A stretch of DNA of 45,340 bases, from assembly GCA_008081075.1 (NCBI GenBank), contig VMDB01000177.1, positions 1 through 45,340 of the forward strand, in the 5' to 3' direction. The position numbers and the translations under genes were made by a program. Numbering within the stretch: position 1 is the stretch's first letter; every line of letters starts with the position of its first letter. The notes under the pieces are model-generated. The model was not told where the DNA came from, did not search any database, and saw only the letters and a program-made list of their open reading frames with translations. The stretch comes from Halieaceae bacterium (GTDB taxonomy: Bacteria; Pseudomonadota; Gammaproteobacteria; Pseudomonadales; Halieaceae). Below are positions 37,952 to 45,340 of the stretch, piece by piece.

Positions 37952-38946
37952 CAGCGGAGAAGGTAAAGCGAGAGCGAGTTGTAGTTGCCCTCTATCGCTT
38001 TGTAAGGCTTGAGGATTTCGAGCAATTAAAAGCGCCTTTACTTGAGATTTGTCGGCGAGCCGGGTTGAAAGGGACGTTGCTGCTGGCCCAAGAAGGAATC
38101 AATGGCACTGTCGCGGGCACACGCGCGGGTATTCAATCTGTTATTGAATGGCTTCTGGAAGATCCGCGGTTTGAGGGGCTTGACTGGAAAGAGTCATTTC
38201 ACGACGCCGACCCCTTTCATCGAATGAAGGTAAAACTGAAGCGAGAAATCGTCACAATGGGTGTGGAGGATATTGACCCCAACGTGTGCGTCGGCCGATA
38301 CGCGGATCCTGCTCAGTGGAATGCGCTGATGGATGATCCAGAATGCTTGGTGATCGATACCCGCAACGATTATGAGGTTGCCATCGGGAGTTTCAGAGGC
38401 GCTGTAAATCCATCTACCAAGAGTTTTCGGGATTTCCCCCAGTGGGTGCGCGACAACCTGCGGCCGACAGAGCATAAAAAAATAGCGATGTTCTGCACCG
38501 GAGGCATTCGTTGCGAAAAATCCACTTCTTTTCTGGTCTCCGAGGGGTTTGCAGAGGTCTGGCACTTGAAGGGGGGTATTCTGAAATATCTTGAAGAGGT
38601 GCCTGAATCTGAGTCGCGCTGGGAGGGGGAGTGTTTTGTTTTTGACTCTCGTGTGGCGGTGAATCATCGGTTGATGAAGGGGAGTTTTGATCAGTGTTAC
38701 GCCTGCAGACACCCGATCACGGAGGAAGACAAAGCGTCGGGCTGCTACGAACGCGGTGTGTCCTGCCCGCATTGCTATCAGCATCTAACCGACGATAAAG
38801 AGGCGCGTTTTAGAGAGCGGCAAAAGCAAGTGGAGCTTGCCGCCAATCGAGGCGAGCAACACATCGGTGGTCCACCGCCGGAACGACAGAAACGTCAGGC
38901 TCACGTTCAGGGGCGGATCAGCGGAGACAGCAAGTCTGCTGGGTAG
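37948..38946 (+). CDS. trhO: tRNA uridine(34) hydroxylase, rhodanese-domain (TrhO/YceA)
   Basis: [54 protein letters not shown] and C-terminal Cys-rich [22 protein letters not shown] start overlaps bolA stop. Confidence 0.92.
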   Translation: MTAEKVKRERVVVALYRFVRLEDFEQLKAPLLEICRRAGLKGTLLLAQEGINGTVAGTRAGIQSVIEWLLEDPRFEGLDWKESFHDADPFHRMKVKLKREIVTMGVEDIDPNVCVGRYADPAQWNALMDDPECLVIDTRNDYEVAIGSFRGAVNPSTKSFRDFPQWVRDNLRPTEHKKIAMFCTGGIRCEKSTSFLVSEGFAEVWHLKGGILKYLEEVPESESRWEGECFVFDSRVAVNHRLMKGSFDQCYACRHPITEEDKASGCYERGVSCPHCYQHLTDDKEARFRERQKQVELAANRGEQHIGGPPPERQKRQAHVQGRISGDSKSAG

Positions 38947-39626
38947 AAATAACTCACACTTGTGCCGTCTCCTGCTGAAATGATTCCGTAGAGCCGGAGA
39001 CTGCCGCTTTGGGTTCTTCCTACAATAGGTCCTCCAGAGGCACCTTTTTGGATGACGCAGTTCGATGCGAGTGGTGCCGGCATGATGCGGCAATCGGCGT
39101 CAACCGTCAGCGCGTGCTCTTGACCATCATCCAGTTCGAGAGCACTTGCCCCGGATGAGCGACTGAAGCCCGCTGCGCTCACGCGTGACCCCGGGCGCAC
39201 TCTGTCTCTTGATACAGGAATCCAGATGCTTGGCCACCATTGGGATGTGCTGCGAAGTAAAGCCCAATCCTCGTCCATTGAGCCGCCCGACGCCACCAGC
39301 TCTAAACCCGCTGGTCCCGTTTCAGTTCGCAGTATCGCGGGGGAAGACAGCGCGTTGTAACCCTCGAAGCAGTGCCATGCGCTAATGACCATAGGGAAGG
39401 GGCCTGGCGACACGATGGTACCACTACAGCGCTCAAGGAAATGGCGTGGATAACCGTTGACGCTGCGGACAATGGGCACCTCTATTTTGACGATTGCTCC
39501 CGTCCACGTCCCTTCGCCCTGAGAGAGGGGCGGGGCAGCCTCCGTTCGGCAAAAGGCCGCTGCGGCAAGGAGTGCGAGCACAGCGAAACTGTTTTTGGCG
39601 CAGGCGCGTACCGCGGGTGAGGACAT
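38907..39626 (-). CDS. Exported trypsin-like serine peptidase
   Basis: Signal peptide; catalytic motifs ISAWHC (His), DEDWALL (Asp), [10 protein letters not shown] (Ser). Confidence 0.75.
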   Translation of the reverse strand: MSSPAVRACAKNSFAVLALLAAAAFCRTEAAPPLSQGEGTWTGAIVKIEVPIVRSVNGYPRHFLERCSGTIVSPGPFPMVISAWHCFEGYNALSSPAILRTETGPAGLELVASGGSMDEDWALLRSTSQWWPSIWIPVSRDRVRPGSRVSAAGFSRSSGASALELDDGQEHALTVDADCRIMPAPLASNCVIQKGASGGPIVGRTQSGSLRLYGIISAGDGTSVSYFYPADLLSPLIRP

Positions 39627-39789
39627 GGCTTTAAAACGTGCTTGTGGGCCTAGATCTGGCCGAGGCTACTTGGGTTTTTTGTTCTTGGAAAGGTTCAGGG
39701 TGGTTAGGTTAACTGACAGCGTAGCTGGTGTATGCTCCCGCGCGACAGGCGTCACTAACTACAGGTAAAGCGAGAGCCAACGAGGAAGG

Positions 39790-40695
39790 GTGTCATTGGA
39801 GTATTCGGTACAGCAGCTCCGTTCGGGCCTATCCCTGGCGATTGTGGCCAACGTTATCTGGGGTGTGGCGGCCCTGTTCTGGGTAGAGACCAGGCCCGTT
39901 GATGCCGTTGACGTGGTGGCGCACCGGGCGATCTGGACGCTGCCAATCGCAACACTGATCTTGCTTTTCGCCCGCCGGCTGCGGTCGACGTGGTCTCTCA
40001 TGCGCGTTGGCAGCACGTTTTTCTGGAGTCTGATGGCGGCCAGTCTGCTCAGCGTAAACTGGGGCGTCTTCGTTTATGCGGTGACAGTGGGTCGCGCTAC
40101 TGAGGCGAGCCTGGGCTATTTCATGCTGCCGCTTTTGACGATTGTTGTGGGCAGGGTGGTATTTGAAGAGGCGCTGGGCGGTGTTCAGCGCTTCGCGATT
40201 GGTCTCGCGATTGTTGCCGTTTTGGTGCAGCTGTTCTCATACGGCAGTTTGCCCTGGATCAGCCTCGCAGTGTCCAGCAGTTTTGCTTTGTATGGCGCGA
40301 TCAGAAAGAAAATTGCAGCCGACACTATTCAGGGTCTCTTTATCGAGACCCTATGCATGTTCCCTTTCGCGTTGGCGTGGTTTTATATAACGGACGGAGC
40401 GGGTTTGGGGGTTTACGGCTGGAAGGTCGATATGTTCCTGATTCTTTCAGGGATTTATACCGCGGCGCCGTTGCTGACCTATATCGCTGCTGCTCGACTG
40501 CTGCCGCTGAGCGTGGTGGGTTACACCTCGTATCTCGGGCCTTCGCTTCAGTTGCTGGTCGCCCAGACGGTGCTAGGAGAAACCATTGATTTCGTTACCG
40601 TGGTGTCATTTGGGCTGGTTTGGTTGGGTGTGCTGATGGTTTCCGGAAGAGGGCTGTTGCAAATGCGGCGACGCCGAATAGGCGGAGACACATGA
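39790..40695 (+). CDS. rarD: EamA family transporter, RarD-like
   Basis: SGLSLAIVANVIWGVAALFWVETRPVDAVDVVAHRAIWTLP, NWGVFVYAVTVGRATEASLGYFMLPLLTIVVG. Confidence 0.9.
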   Translation: MSLEYSVQQLRSGLSLAIVANVIWGVAALFWVETRPVDAVDVVAHRAIWTLPIATLILLFARRLRSTWSLMRVGSTFFWSLMAASLLSVNWGVFVYAVTVGRATEASLGYFMLPLLTIVVGRVVFEEALGGVQRFAIGLAIVAVLVQLFSYGSLPWISLAVSSSFALYGAIRKKIAADTIQGLFIETLCMFPFALAWFYITDGAGLGVYGWKVDMFLILSGIYTAAPLLTYIAAARLLPLSVVGYTSYLGPSLQLLVAQTVLGETIDFVTVVSFGLVWLGVLMVSGRGLLQMRRRRIGGDT

Positions 40696-41393
40696 CGCAA
40701 AACGGTACCCAGCGTGACGTGATCAGAATGAGCCCAGAGTGGCTCTCTCTCCTGCGGCCCGAGTTCACTTCACCCCACATGACTGCCCTGAGGGCCTTCC
40801 TTAAGGCTGAAAAGGCTGCCGGTAAAGTCATTTACCCGCCCGGAAACGAGTTTTTTGCTGCGCTGGATGCGACCGCTCCTTCTGAGGTGCGGGTTGTGGT
40901 GATCGGTCAGGATCCGTACCACGGCCCTCAGCAGGCACATGGTCTGAGTTTTTCGGTGAGGAAGGGGCAGCCTATTCCGCCATCTTTACGAAATATTTTC
41001 GCCGAGTTAGAGGCGGATCTCTCGGTTGCACCTCCAACGCACGGCAGCCTTCTCGGCTGGGCGAAACAGGGCGTGCTCCTGCTCAACAGCGTGTTGTCGG
41101 TGGAGCAAGGTATGCCCGGGTCGCATCAGGGGCGGGGATGGGAGCCTTTTACCGACGCGGTAATAGCGGCCATAGACGGTGGTGAGCGCCCGGTCGTTTT
41201 CATGCTATGGGGCAAACATGCACAGCAAAAAGGGGCGTTTATAGACCGTCAAAAACACTGCGTGCTCTCGGCGCCGCACCCTTCGCCGCTGTCCGCTCAC
41301 AGGGGCTTCTTCGGCTGCAGGCACTTTAGTCAGGCTAATCGTTTTTTGCTTGAGCGGGGGTATCAGCCGGTGGATTGGTCCGCTACCGGATGA
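40692..41393 (+). CDS. ung: Uracil-DNA glycosylase
   Basis: VVVIGQDPYHGPQQAHGLSFSV catalytic motif, LLLNSVLSVEQGMPGSHQGRGWEPFTD, APHPSPLSAHRGFFGCRHFS. ATG 40692 overlaps rarD stop. Confidence 0.96.
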   Translation: MTQNGTQRDVIRMSPEWLSLLRPEFTSPHMTALRAFLKAEKAAGKVIYPPGNEFFAALDATAPSEVRVVVIGQDPYHGPQQAHGLSFSVRKGQPIPPSLRNIFAELEADLSVAPPTHGSLLGWAKQGVLLLNSVLSVEQGMPGSHQGRGWEPFTDAVIAAIDGGERPVVFMLWGKHAQQKGAFIDRQKHCVLSAPHPSPLSAHRGFFGCRHFSQANRFLLERGYQPVDWSATG

Positions 41394-42277
41394 CAAGGCG
41401 CTAACGATGACAGGGTGAGTTGTTTATCGCCCACGAATAACGGTGTCGTTGTCGCGTCTGGCATCACCTCAAGCAGAGCGCCAATTTCTCCATCCAGCGG
41501 CGACAGGTTCACGAGGCTACCTACGTGCTGTCCTTCGGAGTTCCTGATGCTCTCTCCGGGTGCAGGTGGTTCCGCCGTTTCCGACAGGGTGGCGCGGAAA
41601 AGTCTGCGCTTGGGTGTGCCGCGATAGTGCAAGCGAGCCACAATCTCCTGTCCGGTATAACAGCCCTTGGTGAAACTCACGGTTTCATTGAGATCATAAT
41701 TGAGATCTTGCGGCAAAAAAGCAGCAATGGTGTTTGACTCTATGCGCGCTCGCGCGGTTTCGAAATCAACGCGAGCGATAGAAACTTCGTCCTTGGGATC
41801 TGCGACTATCGTCGCGTCACTGCTGTGCCAATGCTCTGTAAACCCCATGCCGCGGCCGACGGCGATGACTGAAAGAACGCCATTGTGTCGATCTATGAGC
41901 ACGTGATTTGGATCGAGGTTTTGGGCGGCTTTATTTCTGTAGCAACACACTGCCAAATCAAGTGTCATCAGTGTTGATTTGGAAAAGGCGATGTAGGGTT
42001 TGAGGTGGGCAGCCAGTTTTGTCATCACAGACTGGCGCCCTCTCATTAGCACGGTGTCTTCGGCAACGACGACGGCGAGTGTATCGGCAAGCACTCTCCC
42101 TTTGGGGTTGCAAAAGGCCGCGTGCAGCTGTGTGCCGACTTCTGCCTTCTGAAAATCGGCCGTCGTTTGTCCTTGCAGGACCAGCCTCGCGTCCGCTCCC
42201 GAAAGTTGTAGAACCTGCTCTGGCGGGGTATCGAATGCGCTCGAAAGAGAGGAGGAAGTTTCCACGGTTTTCTGCAC
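41363..42277 (-). CDS. ygfZ: tRNA-modifying / folate-binding protein YgfZ
   Basis: KGCYTGQEIVARLHYRGTPKRRLFRA YgfZ signature and N-terminal LSGADARLVLQGQTTADF. Confidence 0.93.
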   Translation of the reverse strand: MQKTVETSSSLSSAFDTPPEQVLQLSGADARLVLQGQTTADFQKAEVGTQLHAAFCNPKGRVLADTLAVVVAEDTVLMRGRQSVMTKLAAHLKPYIAFSKSTLMTLDLAVCCYRNKAAQNLDPNHVLIDRHNGVLSVIAVGRGMGFTEHWHSSDATIVADPKDEVSIARVDFETARARIESNTIAAFLPQDLNYDLNETVSFTKGCYTGQEIVARLHYRGTPKRRLFRATLSETAEPPAPGESIRNSEGQHVGSLVNLSPLDGEIGALLEVMPDATTTPLFVGDKQLTLSSLAPCHPVADQSTG

Positions 42278-42331
42278 CTGTGTGGGGAAGCCCTATACTA
42301 CTCGATTAGTCAGAGACTTCAGATTGCCGAT

Positions 42332-42589
42332 ATGGATCTGCGAGAAGAATTGAATAGGGCAAAGTGGGCAAGTCGACGGGGGCTCTTGGAGTTGGACCTG
42401 TTGCTCTCGCCATTTGTAGAGACGCAATTTGCTGAATTAGAGCCGGCGTTGCGCGACTTATACCGGGATCTCATGTTCGAAGGCGATCAAGATTTGTTGG
42501 AGTGGATTATGGGCCGCGCTCCGCTGACGGATTCGCGCCTTCACCCAATCGTTGAGGCCATCAGAATCTTCCATCGTCTAGAGTCCTGA
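42332..42589 (+). CDS. sdhE: Succinate dehydrogenase assembly factor SdhE (CptB/YgfY)
   Basis: AKWASRRGLLELDLLLSPFVETQF; RGxxE motif; adjacent to ygfZ. Confidence 0.93.
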   Translation: MDLREELNRAKWASRRGLLELDLLLSPFVETQFAELEPALRDLYRDLMFEGDQDLLEWIMGRAPLTDSRLHPIVEAIRIFHRLES

Positions 42590-42593
42590 GTTG

Positions 42594-44231
42594 CTAGGCG
42601 GTGTACTGGGGAAGTTGATCTACGGCACCGGTCAATGCTGTGCGCCGGTCGAAATTGCTCGGAATGAGGATCGAATCCCTTTTCAGCGGTGACGTATCGG
42701 GATAATCAGAATTGAAGTGCAGTCCCCGGCTTTCCTTTCGCCCCGATGCAGACTCAACCATCAAAGCCGAAACTCTAGCCAGATTGCGCATCTCTAGCAG
42801 CGGGCGACTGATCTGGAATCGCGCGTAGTAGCCCGCCACCTCTCGCTCGAGCAGCGAGATGCGTTGTGCGGCATATTCGAGGCGGCGTGTCGTTCTTACT
42901 ATGCCCACGTAGTCCCACATAAGGCGCCTTAGCTCCTGCCAGTTGTGCTGGATAACCACTTCTTCATCTGAGTCCCGCACCCGGCTGTCATCCCAAGGTG
43001 TGGGGTTGGCATTTTGCGGGACCAGAGATTCGGCGATGTGTGACGCTGCTGACTGTGCATAAACAAAACATTCCAGCAATGAGTTGCTGGCCATGCGATT
43101 GGCACCGTGGAGTCCGGTGCAGGCGGATTCTCCTACCACATACAAGCCTGGGACATCTGTTGCGCCATATTGATTCACCACTACGCCGCCACAGGTGTAG
43201 TGGGCCGCAGGAACGACCGGTATGCGTTCCTCGGTCATATCGATGCCGAGTGAGAGACATTTCTCGTAAGCTTTTGGAAAGTGGCGAATAATGAAATCTT
43301 TTGGGCGATGGCTGATGTCAAGGTAAACACAGTCCGCGCCGAGTCGTTTCATTTCGTGGTCTATCGCGCGCGCGACGATGTCTCTGGGTGCAAGTTCAGC
43401 GCGATCGTCGAAGGACGGCATAAAACGCGTATTGTCCGCCAGATGTAAGGTGGCGCCCTCACCCCGCAGCGCCTCAGTCATTAAGAACGAGCGGCTTTCT
43501 GGATGAAAGAGGCAGGTGGGGTGAAACTGGTTAAACTCGAGATTTGCGACCCGGCACCCCGCGCGCCAGGCTGCTGCGATGCCATCGCCGCTGGCGCCAT
43601 CGGGATTGGTCGTGTAGCGATACGCTTTGCTTGCCCCGCCGGTGGCTAGCACGACGGCATCGGCGGCAAAGGTATCGACGCCGTCGCCGGATGCCGCCAG
43701 TAGGTAGGCGCCGCAGATACGATCACCCATTTTGATAACGTCAACGAGGCAGCGGTCTTTGAGGAGCGAGATGTTGGGTGCCTCTTCGACCCGAGAGACG
43801 AGCACCTCGGAAATGGCTCTCCCTGTCTGGTCAGCGGCGTGTATGACCCTTCGATGGCTGTGCCCACCCTCCATAGTGAGGTGAAACTCTCTGAATTCCG
43901 CGTCTGCCTGATCCTCGCGTAAGTCAAAGTGCATGCCCTGATCGATAAGCCATTCGACGCACTGACGACTCCGGCCTACAGTGAAGTGTACGGCCGGCTC
44001 GTGACATAGCCCGGCACCCGCTTTGAGCGTATCCGCGACGTGGGCCTCGACGGAGTCACGATCATGCAACACCGCCGCCATGCCACCTTGCGCCCAAAAC
44101 GTGGAGCCCGCTCCCAGCTGACTCTTGGACACGACGGCGATTGAGAGTGACCTTGGTAGCTGCAGCGCCAGACTGAGCCCCGCGGCGCCGCTGCCAACGA
44201 TCAGCACATCATATCGGTTAATAGTAGGCAT
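42594..44231 (-). CDS. nadB: L-aspartate oxidase
   Basis: [22 protein letters not shown] motif, [63 protein letters not shown]. Confidence 0.96.
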   Translation of the reverse strand: MPTINRYDVLIVGSGAAGLSLALQLPRSLSIAVVSKSQLGAGSTFWAQGGMAAVLHDRDSVEAHVADTLKAGAGLCHEPAVHFTVGRSRQCVEWLIDQGMHFDLREDQADAEFREFHLTMEGGHSHRRVIHAADQTGRAISEVLVSRVEEAPNISLLKDRCLVDVIKMGDRICGAYLLAASGDGVDTFAADAVVLATGGASKAYRYTTNPDGASGDGIAAAWRAGCRVANLEFNQFHPTCLFHPESRSFLMTEALRGEGATLHLADNTRFMPSFDDRAELAPRDIVARAIDHEMKRLGADCVYLDISHRPKDFIIRHFPKAYEKCLSLGIDMTEERIPVVPAAHYTCGGVVVNQYGATDVPGLYVVGESACTGLHGANRMASNSLLECFVYAQSAASHIAESLVPQNANPTPWDDSRVRDSDEEVVIQHNWQELRRLMWDYVGIVRTTRRLEYAAQRISLLEREVAGYYARFQISRPLLEMRNLARVSALMVESASGRKESRGLHFNSDYPDTSPLKRDSILIPSNFDRRTALTGAVDQLPQYTA

Positions 44232-44293
44232 TTTGTCGGGCCATCAGAGGGGCGGGTGTGGGGTATAGTGGCGCAATCAAGTTTACTGTATCG

Positions 44294-44322
44294 GGAACTT
44301 TTTGCCTTGATCGCGATCATAC
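44294..44322 (+). promoter_or_regulatory. Sigma-E-like (autoregulatory) promoter upstream of rpoE
   Basis: GGAACTT (44294-44300), 16-nt spacer, TCATAC (44317-44322), about 60 bp before rpoE GTG; resembles GGAACTT-N15-17-TCnnA. Confidence 0.6.
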
Positions 44323-44383
44323 AGGGCAATACGGGTTCGGGGAGGCAAAGTCCCGGGATTTGCGAGCGGAATAGGGCGCAGTT

Positions 44384-44974
44384 GTGACAGCCTCTGATAC
44401 AGATCAGCAGCTGGTTCAGCGAGCACAGAGGGGTGATCTCCGGGCTTTTGACCTGCTGGTGCTCAAATATCAGGGACGAATCGGTGCTTTAGTCAGTCGC
44501 TACGTGAGTGACGCCGGTGAAGTGGAGGATATAACGCAGGAGGCCTTTATCAAGGCCTACCGGGCTCTGGATAAGTTTCGTGGCGACAGTGCGTTTTATA
44601 CTTGGTTGTATCGAATCGCCAGTAACGCCGCTAAGAATCATCTGGTTGCGAAGGGCCGCCGGCCGGGGGCGGATACGACGATTGAGGATGCTGAGGCCTT
44701 TGAGCAGGCGGGGTTGATTTCTGAATCAACCACACCAGAGGCCGTGGTGATGAGCGAGGAGCTCGCTCAGGTGGTGACGGAGGCTATGGATGCGCTTCCG
44801 GAGGAATTACGGGCCGCACTGACGCTAAGAGAGTTGGAGGGGCTCAGTTATGACGATATCGCCGCGGTGCTGGAGTGTCCCGTGGGTACGGTACGGTCCA
44901 GGATTTTTCGGGCCCGGGAATCAATAGATGAACGGGTAAGAGAGCAGATGAGTGAGGAGTTGGGTTTCAGATGA
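44384..44974 (+). CDS. rpoE: RNA polymerase sigma-E factor
   Basis: LVQRAQRGDLRAFDLLVLKYQGRIGALVSRYVSDAGEVEDITQEAFIKAYRALDKFRGDSAFYTWLYRIASNAAKNHLVAKGRRP. Confidence 0.96.
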   Translation: MTASDTDQQLVQRAQRGDLRAFDLLVLKYQGRIGALVSRYVSDAGEVEDITQEAFIKAYRALDKFRGDSAFYTWLYRIASNAAKNHLVAKGRRPGADTTIEDAEAFEQAGLISESTTPEAVVMSEELAQVVTEAMDALPEELRAALTLRELEGLSYDDIAAVLECPVGTVRSRIFRARESIDERVREQMSEELGFR

Positions 44975-45340
44975 AGACCAATGAACAGGATCTGGCTGCG
45001 CTTTCGGCCTTGATGGACGACGAGGCGCAAGAGCTTGAGTTAAGGCGGTTGCTGGGTTCAGTGTCTGAGGATCCGGCATTGCGGGCGCGGTGGCGGCGCC
45101 AACAGCTTGTGCGAGACCTGATACAGGGCCGGCGCGTAGACCGCCCCGGGTTAGATGTCACCGCTGGCGTCAAAAAAGCCATTGGCCGTCAGCCCGGAAT
45201 TGCCCGCAGCCCCCTCTGGAGTATGGCAGTCGCTGCCTCAGTGACGATTGCGGTTGTGTTGGCAGGACAAACCCTGATGCCGGTGGATCAGGTGGTACCT
45301 CGGACGTTGGTGAGTGAGCTCGGTGGTAATGTGGTGCCCG
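44971..45340 (+). CDS. rseA: Sigma-E anti-sigma factor RseA (3' truncated by window)
   Basis: ATG overlaps rpoE stop; LSALMDDEAQELELRRLLGSVSEDPALRARWRRQQLVRDLIQG N-domain followed by a TM segment (LWSMAVAASVTIAVVLAGQ). Confidence 0.85.
   Translation, partial: MKTNEQDLAALSALMDDEAQELELRRLLGSVSEDPALRARWRRQQLVRDLIQGRRVDRPGLDVTAGVKKAIGRQPGIARSPLWSMAVAASVTIAVVLAGQTLMPVDQVVPRTLVSELGGNVVP

Noticed and set aside
1-45340. CRISPR arrays, transposases, integrases, prophage genes or tRNA genes
   Set aside because: No regularly spaced repeats, no transposase/integrase motifs and no tRNA-like cloverleaf noticed by eye. A tRNAscan/minced-type run would be decisive.

Overview
This 45.3 kb window is a GC-rich, gene-dense gammaproteobacterial chromosome segment. 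Family content and housekeeping synteny suggest a marine oligotroph-type lineage, but that taxonomy is an inference. I saw no rRNA, tRNA, CRISPR array or mobile element. Housekeeping blocks are gspAB (5' end cut off), a PhoA-type alkaline phosphatase, Amt, Ppx/GppA, rapA-tatD, valS-holC-pepA, lptFG, bolA-trhO, rarD-ung, ygfZ, sdhE, nadB and rpoE-rseA (rseA cut off at the right edge). Two accessory blocks stand out. (1) A seven-gene minus-strand operon (11460 to 5523) has every junction overlapping or abutting: DUF1445 - pxpA - pxpB - pxpC - DUF4392 - D-amino-acid aminotransferase - alanine racemase. It reads as a D-amino acid / D-glutamate / 5-oxoproline pathway. The two DUF families that are fused in eukaryotic D-glutamate cyclase appear here as separate genes flanking 5-oxoprolinase. 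(2) An acyl-CoA catabolism island (11516-21114) has two acyl-CoA ligases, a DUF3336 patatin, an ACAD10/11-type phosphotransferase, an LCAD/IVD-type acyl-CoA dehydrogenase, a class III CoA-transferase and an enoyl-CoA hydratase, followed by a secreted DUF3604 protein. Smaller signals are a 25-codon sORF coupled by 4-nt overlaps to both alr and ppx, an orphan terminator with an upstream structured RNA candidate, a sigma-E-like promoter before rpoE, and paired direct repeats in a 55-bp divergent promoter region.
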